From positions 5,424,601 to 5,488,600 of the forward strand of contig CM049319.1 in assembly GCA_026874595.1 (NCBI GenBank): a stretch of 64,000 nt of DNA. Reading direction: 5' to 3'. Below the pieces are notes generated by a model, which made no database searches, had not been told where the DNA came from, and saw only the letters and a program-made list of their open reading frames with translations. Positions 59,701 through 62,287 of this stretch are shown here, piece by piece. Source of the DNA: Sipunculus nudus. Lineage: Eukaryota > Annelida > Sipuncula > Golfingiida > Sipunculidae. Every line of letters begins with the position of its first letter. The stretch's first letter is position 1. A program made the translations under genes and the position numbers.

Positions 59701-61990
59701 CAAAAATCATGACCATCAGTCAAGTAGTTAATGAGATATTGAAGTTTTTGTATGAAATTTTGGACTTTTCTGGGGGGTACTTTTGGGCCCCATAGCTCGA
59801 AGGATATGGGTAACAGAGACCTAATTTCTGGTTTCCAAGGAGATTTTTCATGGACCTCCCAGGATGTCAAGTAAGAAGATTCCAGTTCAAGCGGTTACGA
59901 TTTGTGCCCTGTTAACGGACAGACGCCCGGACGGCCGGACGGACAAAAGGTGATCCCTATAGCTCAGATGACTTTCAGTCAGCTGAGCTAAAAAAACATG
60001 TCATTCTGATGATTATAATATTGTAATTATCTCTACAAGTTTAGCTGATTTAAATATATTGTAGCTATGTGTGACAATGTATCCCTAAAAGCAGAAATAA
60101 TGGCCAAATGGTGTCTCAGTCAACAATACAGGGTTTCAGGAAATGCCAAAAATAAGTCTTACTTATTCAGTGAGATTCAACTTATTTGTGATTGACTTTA
60201 GCTGGCTTGGAAAATAATGCTGACCACAGTAATAAACCAGCTTATATGTCTTGACAAAGCAAAGGTTTTCTGGCTTTAAGGAAAGCATTTTAAATTGGTG
60301 ATGATGCAAAGAACTTTTTTTCAGGTAATCCTGGGTACCAGAAGCAATCTGTTTTAAGTACTAATAATTTTATTTCTTACATCTTGAAATATTTATTGTT
60401 CACACATCAAGTAACTTATCATTGTGGTCATTCTGATATCCTAGGAGTAGCACTCTATATTGCTTGGGAGAAATGGTCAATTTTCTTACTGACAGGTAAT
60501 TACATGTGTCTAGAGGACTGTACAAAAGCGGATCCAGGGGAAGGGTCCAGGGGGTCCGGACCCTCCCTTTTTCAGCCGCCGCAACCTTTTTTTAAGGGTT
60601 TCAGACCAATTTTTGCGGCCTGGAGCCCCCCTTTTTTCGGACATGGGAATTTTTTTTCAGGTTTTATATAAGTCCTCCTGGGTTGGACCCCTCCTTTTCC
60701 TAAATCCTGGATCTGCCCCTGCTGTATACTCTTAAGTGCCTGTGAGTAAAAATTTAGTTGCAAAAATTCAGTGAACATTTGTAATTAAAGTTACAATACA
60801 ATTTCTGGTAAATTCAAATCTGTTCGACTTTGACTCAGCTGTCTACAATTGATGGTATGAGTTTATAAATAGTACAATGGGGAGCTAGGATAAAATATAA
60901 GACATCAGGTGGAGTAAAGCATAATTTTAACTAAGAAGTGACATCACATTATAAACCTAATACCCAAACCCACCTGTGTGTGTTTTGTAGCCAGTACATG
61001 GTCAAATGTGAAGGCTTTGTCTTTCCCAAACACAAGTTGATTGGTCGCGGGAATGACCCGCAGACACATCTGTTCTCCGACCAGCTTCTCCTTCTGTAAC
61101 AGGGGCCTCACCTGAAACATAAAATTGTAATATATGTGACAAAGTGGTTAATAACAACAATGTTAGTTTTAACACCATTCATAAATCTTTTAAAATAAAA
61201 GTATCATTTGTAATGTTACTTTTTTAACTATGGTCATGTTTACTTTGTCAAAGACATTTCCCCTAAAATCATACTAAGGACAATGGGTTCATCTACACAG
61301 TTAACAAGAGTAGGATATCTTGAATGTCACTCAGTGAATCGTGCCTTTTGTTTTATAATGGGTTATTTTGTTCTTGGGTTCAGCTGTATCTTTGTATTTA
61401 TTGAGAGGATAGTCAGTGCGCCCGCCAGAGTCATTGTGTCATGAGACAATAGGAGTACTGAATAAGGGTCACCCAGTGTTCCTTTCAAGTTATGCCATGG
61501 TAGTAGATCTCAGCCTATTAAGTATTCAGCATACCCATTAATAAAGATGAGCCTCAGTAAAAAAAAAGGTTCCCACACATTGTATGATACATATAAATAA
61601 AGATAAGCCTTCAGGGTAGTAGGGTATAGTACTCTAGAATACCCTGATTTGACTGGATTTTTTAAGATGAAAAATATGTACTAAACATGTATTTTTTTAT
61701 TTACCTACTGACAGAACCTTTTGAAATTTATACTAAAGATATACCGAAAATGGATTGAGATATCAACTGCAATATAAAGTGTGCCAGTACTCTAAAATTA
61801 TTTGGAATAGTCATGACTATGTCATTAACGATTACCAGATGGCTTTAATATAAAACTTGGGTAGTAATGGGTGCTGAGGTAAATATCAAGAGCATCATTT
61901 AAAATATCTAGGAATTTTGGCTTTACTTAAAAATTTTCCTGAGTTCTGACTTACCCTGACTGCAACACGGACATTCACCTCTTGTTGCAT
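7971..61990 (-). CDS. KIF27: KIF27-type kinesin, 37 coding exons, 1,461 aa (whole gene span)
   Basis: Plus-end-type kinesin motor of the KIF27/KIF7/Costal-2 family. Vertebrate KIF27 acts in motile cilia; the family also scaffolds Hedgehog signalling. Exons were joined by GT/AG sites and phase and give a single open frame. Residues 1-360 form the motor: N-terminus [18 protein letters not shown]-loop GQTGSGKT (85-92), switch I NDHSSRSH (202-209), switch II DLAGSE (259-264), and the end at ARNIKNKP (353-360). Residues about 380-1300 are mostly heptad-rich coiled coil. The tail holds TPVK...LRQ...SLRRS and ends [12 protein letters not shown], both like the vertebrate KIF27 C-terminus as I recall it. 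Vertebrate KIF27 is about 1,400 residues. The ATG (61988-61990) has A at -3 and lies where vertebrate KIF27 starts, although the frame stays open upstream in the same exon. KIF21 and KIF4 lack these tail motifs. Many invertebrates carry one pre-duplication KIF7/27 gene, so the symbol means family and closest resemblance. Confidence 0.93.
8527..8924. repeat. Possible TA-flanked MITE
   Basis: The left edge reads TACAGCGTTGTTTATCCG. The right edge, read inverted, is TACAGTAGAGCCTCATTTTT. Short 'TTTATCC' motifs repeat inside. The ends resemble pogo/Tigger-type MITEs with TA duplications, but the inverted match is weak. Confidence 0.4.
9094..9299 (-). CDS. KIF27: Kinesin coding exon 36 (residues 1381-1450), conserved tail motif
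   Basis: Contains [20 protein letters not shown] then RRSTAS. Vertebrate KIF27 ends with a matching 'TPVKLCRKELRQISALELSLRRSS'. Reading through the donor GTAGAA would add eight residues before a stop, a possible alternative end. Confidence 0.92.
10155..10325 (-). CDS. KIF27: Kinesin coding exon 35 (residues 1324-1381)
   Basis: A low-complexity tail with several His, Asn and Gln ([15 protein letters not shown]). Phase 2 at both ends. Confidence 0.82.
10857..10917 (-). CDS. KIF27: Kinesin coding exon 34 (residues 1304-1324)
   Basis: A short polar exon, [19 protein letters not shown], start of the disordered tail. Support comes from splice sites and phase (1 in, 2 out). Confidence 0.78.
11294..11306. 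repeat. Homopolymer G tract
   Basis: About 13 consecutive G residues on the plus strand, in an intron. Confidence 0.9.
11704..11819 (-). CDS. KIF27: Kinesin coding exon 33 (residues 1265-1304)
   Basis: [20 protein letters not shown] matches KIF27 '[25 protein letters not shown]'. Last coiled-coil segment. Confidence 0.95.
12269..12456 (-). CDS. KIF27: Kinesin coding exon 32 (residues 1203-1265)
   Basis: [20 protein letters not shown] then [20 protein letters not shown], matching the KIF27/KIF7 'VRELESALDHL' and 'DRRLTLQQKEHEQ' signatures. A glycine-rich linker follows. Confidence 0.95.
13137..13271 (-). CDS. KIF27: Kinesin coding exon 31 (residues 1158-1202)
   Basis: [20 protein letters not shown] then VIDLRDSER corresponds to the KIF27/KIF7 signature 'LSPVEIRTILFRYFNKVVNLREAER'. 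Confidence 0.96.
13806..13923 (-). CDS. KIF27: Kinesin coding exon 30 (residues 1118-1157)
   Basis: [20 protein letters not shown] matches KIF27 'LEEGIEALEAAIEYRNES'. Confidence 0.95.
14319..14790. mobile_element. Short TIR transposon-like element
   Basis: ACCTCTGCCAAG (14325-14336) is matched in inverted form by CTTGGCGGAGGT (14757-14768), one mismatch in 12. Inside, a stretch with 'TCTGTTTGTTTGTTAGCAGC' and 'TTACTCAAAA' looks like a repeat type dispersed in many animal genomes. No transposase frame is seen. Outer limits are approximate. Confidence 0.5.
14885..15090 (-). CDS. KIF27: Kinesin coding exon 29 (residues 1050-1118)
   Basis: A long stalk exon with [20 protein letters not shown] then SPQEER, matching KIF27 'DQLQKRRHNVDEKLKNGRVLSPEEE'. 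Confidence 0.95.
15993..16085 (-). CDS. KIF27: Kinesin coding exon 28 (residues 1019-1049)
   Basis: [20 protein letters not shown] and KKLRSSQ almost match KIF27 'DLKKREAIVSKKEALLQEKS' and 'KKLRSSQ'. Confidence 0.95.
16181..17890 (+). mobile_element. Family A element A1: palindrome-ended, with 280-bp tandem repeats
   Basis: The head AACTAGAATAC is followed by the hairpin GTAGTCG-ACAAG-CGACTAC (16194-16212) and TTGTATCCGCC (16213-16223). The 3' end is a hairpin (17858-17887) with arms GTATCCGC and GCGGATAC. Its outer arm is the inverse of the 5' motif, so the termini are asymmetric inverted repeats plus a 3' stem-loop. This plan resembles HINE (Helentron-derived) elements. No Rep/helicase coding is present. 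The element lies in the intron upstream of exon 28. Confidence 0.72.
16400..17660 (+). repeat. 280-bp tandem array inside A1 (about 4.5 units)
   Basis: The phrase AACCCAAGGCAGAC recurs near 16676, 16956, 17236 and 17516 (280-bp period), with a diverged copy near 16400. Each unit has two GGTGGCGCCACC-type sites alternately about 130 and 149 bp apart. The halves are related (AAAGCT-TCC...GCAAA..TT...TCAA...GAGATATGAG), so the unit is a dimer of a monomer of about 140 bp. Confidence 0.9.
18245..18344 (-). CDS. KIF27: Kinesin coding exon 27 (residues 985-1018)
   Basis: The acceptor GTATAG|C sets phase. [20 protein letters not shown] matches KIF27 'LDEQKKWLDEEVEKVLNQR'. Phase 0 out. Confidence 0.92.
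18345..20397. other. AT-rich intron, nothing recognised
   Basis: The intron between kinesin exons 26 and 27. No terminal repeats, tandem array or exon-like frame is visible. Confidence 0.5.
20398..20439 (-). CDS. KIF27: Kinesin coding exon 26 (42-nt exon, residues 971-985)
   Basis: Encodes [14 protein letters not shown] plus two bases of the next codon, donor CCG|GTATG. The acceptor AAG|AGG keeps the frame; using the AAGAG two bases later would not match the next exon. It lies after a 9.7 kb intron. Confidence 0.75.
21065..21515. repeat. CAGCTG-rich minisatellite
   Basis: Imperfect tandem copies of a unit near 30 bp of the type AGCACAGCTGCC-ACCAGCTGACTTATCTTT. Roughly 15-20 CAGCTG hexamers (E-box and PvuII sequence) occur in 450 bp. 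It lies in the 9.7 kb intron between exons 25 and 26. Confidence 0.85.
21956..23606 (+). mobile_element. Family A element A2: palindrome-ended
   Basis: The head AACTAGGTATT is followed by the hairpin GGCACC-GCC-GGTGCC (21971-21985) and GTATCCCCAGACAA (21989-22002). The 3' hairpin (23578-23604) has outer arm TTGTCTGGGGATAC, the exact inverse of the 5' motif. The body has four copies of the GGTGGCGCCACC module in diverged form (near 22357, 22522, 22942 and 23269), each followed by AAGCTATCCAAGATC-like and GAGATATT-like words. No protein-coding frame. Confidence 0.72.
23619..23686. repeat. 23-bp tandem repeat, three copies
   Basis: AGCCATCAGACAGCCCCTGA plus ATC is repeated at 23619 and 23642, with a third slightly diverged copy at 23665. 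Confidence 0.9.
23780..23857. repeat. Isolated copy of the 80-bp minisatellite unit
   Basis: TGGTGGTCCTAGACATGGTT, then AACTAGCATAAACC and AATAAATGTACA, through AAAGAAAATCAGCCCATGA. This is the same unit as the array at 27527-28110, found about 3.7 kb away on the other side of element B1. Confidence 0.85.
24176..27427 (+). mobile_element. Family B element B1
   Basis: The head AACAAGGGACCCATGGGTC holds the palindrome GACCCATGGGTC (24183-24194) and then GCTCAGCTGA (24200-24209). The tail has a GACGGACGGAC-rich run (27329-27375) and a hairpin (27394-27422) with arms AGCTCAG and CTGAGCT, followed by AAAAA. The hairpin's outer arm contains TCAGCTGAGC, the inverse of the head motif. Inside are related units of about 680 bp (for example 26080 and 26757) and a G run (25865-25878). 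No coding frame. Confidence 0.7.
27527..28110. repeat. 80-bp minisatellite, about seven copies
   Basis: ATCAGCCGTGAGCCCTGTGG recurs exactly every 80 bp (27611, 27691, 27771, 27851, 27931, 28011; a variant at 28091). The copies differ at only a few sites, which indicates recent amplification. Confidence 0.97.
28112..30119. other. Remainder of the 9.7 kb intron, nothing recognised
   Basis: AT-rich DNA with no tandem repeat, terminal repeat or exon-like frame that I can support. Confidence 0.5.
30120..30265 (-). CDS. KIF27: Kinesin coding exon 25 (residues 923-971)
   Basis: [20 protein letters not shown], then [13 protein letters not shown] and a small linker GVVGSAAS. The acceptor is TGCAG|CGA; the ATG just upstream lies in the intron. 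Confidence 0.88.
30967..31066 (-). CDS. KIF27: Kinesin coding exon 24 (residues 889-922)
   Basis: [20 protein letters not shown] then [10 protein letters not shown], aligning with KIF27 'NELEQSVDHMKYQKIQLQRKL'. Phase 0 out. Confidence 0.9.
31353..35353 (+). mobile_element. Family B element B2
   Basis: The head AACAAGGGACCCATGGGTC (palindrome 31360-31371) and the next 500 bp closely match B1. The tail has a GACGGAC-type run near 35260-35300 and a hairpin at 35320-35348 ending CTGAGCTAAAAA. Internal units near 34050 and 34730 repeat the B1 units near 26080 and 26757. A G run (32192-32207) and a GA tract lie inside, so this copy may be composite. No coding frame. Confidence 0.68.
32729..32870. 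repeat. (GA)n purine-rich microsatellite
   Basis: A GAGAGA tract with interspersed A residues. It yields long but meaningless Arg/Glu or Ser/Leu frames on the two strands. Confidence 0.95.
35400..35582. mobile_element. MITE, family M1
   Basis: It shares its interior and right end with 47339-47532 (TTGGTTATAACTGACCTG, then GGTCT..ATAA.ACAG.TTTCACTGTA). Read inverted, the right end is TACAGTGAAATCTGTG, facing a left end with GGAACCTGTCTGAAATACC. No coding capacity. Confidence 0.6.
35622..35729 (-). CDS. KIF27: Kinesin coding exon 23 (residues 853-889)
   Basis: [20 protein letters not shown] resembles KIF27 'EFRKKMDAAKLRVQVLQKK'. Phase 2 at both ends. Confidence 0.9.
36231..36334 (-). CDS. KIF27: Kinesin coding exon 22 (residues 819-853)
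   Basis: Coiled coil, [16 protein letters not shown]. Phase 2 out. Confidence 0.88.
36535..36640 (+). repeat. tRNA-derived SINE-like fragment
   Basis: TAGCCTAGTGGTTAAGGGG fits a polymerase III A box of tRNA type. About 40 bp later, GTTGAAATCTCC fits a decayed B box. It does not fold as a functional tRNA. Confidence 0.55.
36793..36889 (-). CDS. KIF27: Kinesin coding exon 21 (residues 786-818)
   Basis: [20 protein letters not shown] resembles vertebrate KIF27 'MKEDLIKELIKTGNDA'. Phase 0 out. Confidence 0.92.
37223..37695 (-). mobile_element. MITE, family M2 (inverted copy)
   Basis: Left end TACTGTGGACGCC; right end CCAACCGCAGTA. Read on the minus strand it follows the copy at 52213-52623: CTGCGGTTGGCTC, GCGAGGCT, ATTTCTTCATTTTGA, then CACCAGAACCTATAAAA. 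Confidence 0.72.
37773..37935 (-). CDS. KIF27: Kinesin coding exon 20 (residues 732-786)
   Basis: Ends [14 protein letters not shown], matching the KIF27 stalk motif 'KQKMRELTINIK'. Coiled coil resumes here. Confidence 0.9.
38239..39305. mobile_element. TA-flanked TIR transposon, non-autonomous, 1.06 kb
   Basis: Left terminus TA-CCGTATTTATTCTAATT then TGGCGACC; inverted right terminus TA-CCGTATTTATTCCAATT then TGGCGATCC. This gives an inverted repeat of about 25 bp with two mismatches, flanked by TA (38239-38240 and 39304-39305). The TA duplication suggests the Tc1/mariner superfamily. The interior has no transposase frame. Confidence 0.82.
39964..40139 (-). CDS. KIF27: Kinesin coding exon 19 (residues 673-732)
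   Basis: A basic, proline- and serine-rich linker ([20 protein letters not shown]), probably disordered. Phase 2 in, phase 1 out. Confidence 0.86.
40319..40485. mobile_element. Short MITE with 28-bp inverted repeats
   Basis: Left end TACAGTCAAACCTCACATAA then TGACCACC; inverted right end TAGAGTAAAACCTCAAAAC then TATGACCACC. TA at both edges. Non-coding. Confidence 0.75.
40943..41127 (-). CDS. KIF27: Kinesin coding exon 18 (residues 612-673)
   Basis: Holds [20 protein letters not shown] and [13 protein letters not shown]. This block closely follows the vertebrate KIF27 segment with HTSP, SLDR, FRTRSQ and QFSDN and supports the family call outside the motor. Confidence 0.92.
41677..41811 (-). 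CDS. KIF27: Kinesin coding exon 17 (residues 567-611), GC donor
   Basis: 45 codons from [10 protein letters not shown] to KQNSQEL. The donor reads CTG|GCAAGT, a GC-AG intron. The nearest GT would shift the frame into a stop in the next exon, so the GC site is required. Confidence 0.85.
42019..44421 (+). mobile_element. Family B element B3
   Basis: The head ACAAGTGACCCATGGGTC (palindrome 42025-42036) is followed by GCTCAGCTG. The tail has GGCCGGCCGGCCGGACGGAC-type sequence near 44332-44372 and a hairpin at 44387-44416 ending CTGAGCTAAAAA. The region 43650-44180 has tandem units of about 130 bp rich in TGACCTTTGACCT. No coding frame. It lies in the intron upstream of exon 17. Confidence 0.7.
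43650..44180. repeat. Tandem units with TGACCTTTGACCT motifs (inside B3)
   Basis: The 13-mer TGACCTTTGACCT occurs at 43807-43819, 43925-43937 and 44071-44083, with a near copy at about 43670. Each is followed by similar words (TAGGTGAGCTATATGTGAAA, GGTTTGGGATGAAAA). The spacing is about 120-145 bp. Confidence 0.8.
44505..44640 (+). repeat. Degenerate tRNA-derived SINE-like fragment
   Basis: AAAGCCGTGGTTAAGGG resembles an A box and GTGTCGAACCCCA, about 35 bp later, a B box. The 3' boundary is unclear. Confidence 0.4.
45192..45311 (-). CDS. KIF27: Kinesin coding exon 16 (residues 527-566)
   Basis: 40 codons of strong coiled coil rich in Gln, Glu and Leu. Phase 0. Confidence 0.88.
45637..45870 (+). 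repeat. SINE-like element with polymerase III B box
   Basis: CCTGGGTTTGATCCCCGACA contains a good B box. The following segment (GTGGGTTGTGG, GCATGTCGAAGG, TTCTTCAGTTTACTCCACC) is typical of tRNA-SINE bodies. The A box is degraded. Confidence 0.6.
45942..46028 (-). CDS. KIF27: Kinesin coding exon 15 (residues 498-526)
   Basis: 29 codons, [19 protein letters not shown], coiled-coil stalk. Phase 0. Confidence 0.87.
46892..46975 (-). CDS. KIF27: Kinesin coding exon 14 (residues 470-497)
   Basis: 28 codons, phase 0, with heptad-like KLESELKQ at the end. Confidence 0.85.
47339..47532. mobile_element. MITE, family M1 (second copy)
   Basis: Bounded by TACAGTG at the left and CACTGTA at the right. 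The inverted right end reads TACAGTGAAACCTGTATTAT then GAGACCACC. Its interior matches the copy at 35400-35582. Confidence 0.68.
47625..47760 (-). CDS. KIF27: Kinesin coding exon 13 (residues 424-469)
   Basis: Contains [15 protein letters not shown] and [10 protein letters not shown]. The spacing resembles the post-neck segment of KIF27 (a Cys/Glu-rich stretch followed by a Trp helix). Confidence 0.87.
48239..48372 (-). CDS. KIF27: Kinesin coding exon 12 (residues 380-424)
   Basis: Begins [10 protein letters not shown] and ends in a helical segment, [12 protein letters not shown]. Phase 2 out. Confidence 0.88.
49137..49271 (+). other. Exon-like open segment on the opposite strand, within a kinesin intron
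   Basis: ATTTAG|GCAAAATGGCAGCC looks like an acceptor followed by an ATG in good context. The frame runs [20 protein letters not shown] and on to LQRKPGG, then a GTAAGG donor-like site near 49271. Composition is richer and more protein-like than the surrounding intron. It may be an exon of a nested gene, a retrocopy fragment or chance. I do not recognise the peptide. Confidence 0.25.
49487..49567 (-). CDS. KIF27: Kinesin coding exon 11 (residues 353-379), neck
   Basis: [11 protein letters not shown] closes the motor domain; the sequence then enters a helical neck. Phase 0. Confidence 0.94.
49880..49981 (-). CDS. KIF27: Kinesin coding exon 10 (residues 319-352)
   Basis: 34 codons, [12 protein letters not shown] to [11 protein letters not shown], the last core helix of the motor. 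Phase 0. Confidence 0.95.
50501..50622 (-). CDS. KIF27: Kinesin coding exon 9 (residues 278-318)
   Basis: Encodes [17 protein letters not shown] and [14 protein letters not shown], the relay helix and the microtubule-binding region. Confidence 0.95.
51549..51644 (-). CDS. KIF27: Kinesin coding exon 8 (residues 246-278), switch II
   Basis: Encodes [20 protein letters not shown], the canonical switch II. Phase 1 at both ends. Confidence 0.94.
52213..52623 (+). mobile_element. MITE, family M2
   Basis: Left end TACTGTGGTTGGCTTTATTT; inverted right end TACTGTGGTTGCCTTTTTAT. CG-containing words (TTCGTGAGG, TTCGCGAGGG, ATCGCGAAATT) recur inside. Non-coding. A second copy lies inverted at 37223-37695. 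Confidence 0.8.
52707..52793 (-). CDS. KIF27: Kinesin coding exon 7 (residues 217-246), charged motor loop
   Basis: 29 codons rich in Ser, Glu, Arg and Asp ([18 protein letters not shown]). It sits between switch I and switch II, where KIF7 and KIF27 carry a variable loop. Phase 1 at both ends. Confidence 0.9.
53514..53660 (-). CDS. KIF27: Kinesin coding exon 6 (residues 168-217), switch I
   Basis: Encodes the run [17 protein letters not shown] with a canonical switch I. The donor after CTTATTG is set by phase: the next exon completes a glutamate codon. Confidence 0.93.
54310..54323. repeat. Homopolymer G tract
   Basis: About 14 consecutive G residues on the plus strand, in the intron between exons 5 and 6. 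Confidence 0.9.
54492..54624 (-). CDS. KIF27: Kinesin coding exon 5 (residues 124-168)
   Basis: Contains [16 protein letters not shown] and [12 protein letters not shown], the strongly conserved kinesin segment before switch I. The exon ends in phase 1. Confidence 0.94.
54945..55052 (-). CDS. KIF27: Kinesin coding exon 4 (residues 88-123)
   Basis: 36 codons opening [10 protein letters not shown], the second half of the P-loop in the TI-type variant seen in KIF27, followed by MGIIPRAV. Phase 0. A degenerate family B head lies about 15-20 nt upstream of the acceptor. Confidence 0.94.
55068..55150 (+). mobile_element. Solo or truncated family B head (B4)
   Basis: AATAAGTGACCCATGGGTGATG, then GTGCTAAGCTGAC, is a diverged family B head (palindrome core 55074-55085). 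I find no matching tail before the next head at 55925. It starts about 15 nt upstream of the exon 4 acceptor. The 3' limit is a guess. Confidence 0.55.
55820..55906 (-). CDS. KIF27: Kinesin coding exon 3 (residues 59-87)
   Basis: 29 codons ending [14 protein letters not shown], the first half of the P-loop. The splice junction divides GQT from GSGKT. A family B element head begins about 20 nt upstream of the acceptor. Confidence 0.94.
55925..59997 (+). mobile_element. Family B element B5, tandemly expanded
   Basis: The head AACAAGTGACCCAGGGGTCA, then TGACGCTCAGCTGAC, starts about 20 nt upstream of the exon 3 acceptor. Tails with GACGGAC plus an AGCTCAGATGACTTTCAGTC-type hairpin occur near 57050-57126 and 59925-59994. 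A hairpin without the GACGGAC run lies near 57607-57638. This suggests a chain of partial copies. No coding frame. Confidence 0.68.
56220..59930 (+). repeat. Tandem array of about 338-bp units
   Basis: GGTGGCGCCACC or a variant recurs near 57143, 57477, 57950, 58287, 58624, 58969, 59307 and 59645, mostly 334-345 bp apart. Each unit also has TCTGGGGGGTACTT, GAAGGATATGGGTAACAGAG, ATTCTAGGTCCAGT and ATCAATATGTATGCCAAAAA. Shorter units of about 165 bp, lacking the palindrome, lie at 56220-56700. Confidence 0.9.
60000..60517. other. Intron DNA, nothing recognised
   Basis: The segment between the end of element B5 and the 199-bp MITE, in the intron between exons 2 and 3. No repeat structure seen. 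Confidence 0.45.
60523..60721. mobile_element. 199-bp MITE with 16-bp inverted repeats
   Basis: Left end CAAAAGCGGATCCAGG; inverted right end CAGGGGCAGATCCAGG. CTGTA at 60518-60522 and again at 60722-60726 gives a 5-bp target duplication. The interior is GC-rich compared with the intron. No coding frame. Confidence 0.78.
60974..61111 (-). CDS. KIF27: Kinesin coding exon 2 (residues 13-58)
   Basis: 46 codons starting [10 protein letters not shown] and including [12 protein letters not shown], the conserved strand before the nucleotide pocket. Phase 0 at both ends. Confidence 0.92.
61112..61954. other. Intron between exons 1 and 2, nothing recognised
   Basis: AT-rich intron with no repeat or exon-like structure I can support. 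Confidence 0.5.
61955..61990 (-). CDS. KIF27: Kinesin coding exon 1 (residues 1-12)
   Basis: The ATG at 61990 opens [12 protein letters not shown], the first motor strand; the donor is GTAAG and the phase is 0. The exon continues upstream as probable 5' UTR to an acceptor near 62024, so at least one further non-coding exon lies beyond it. Confidence 0.85.
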
Positions 61991-62129
61991 TTTGTATAGG
62001 ATATTATTTTTAGCTGTACACACCTGAAAATAAAAGATCATAAAAAATATAACTATAAATAAAATATTAATAATAATTTATAAATTATATTAATAAATAT
62101 TATATTTAAAGATTCTGAATATTTACATA

Positions 62130-62167
62130 TAAATATATATATACTTATAATATATATATATATATAC

Positions 62168-62242
<75 letters not shown>

Positions 62243-62287
62243 TTATATACTTATATATATACTTATATACATATATATATCTATATC
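62130..62287. repeat. (AT)n microsatellite with ACTTAT interruptions
   Basis: About 150 bp of TA dinucleotides broken by ACTTATA units, upstream of coding exon 1. Confidence 0.96.

Noticed and set aside
7971-61990. KIF21, KIF4 or KIF7 as the identity
   Set aside because: The KIF21 WD40 repeats and the KIF4 Cys-rich tail are absent. The TI-type P-loop extension, the HTSP/SLDR/FRTRSQ-like block and the C-terminal TPVK/LRQ/SLRRS motif favour KIF27 over KIF7, though a pre-duplication KIF7/27 gene remains possible.
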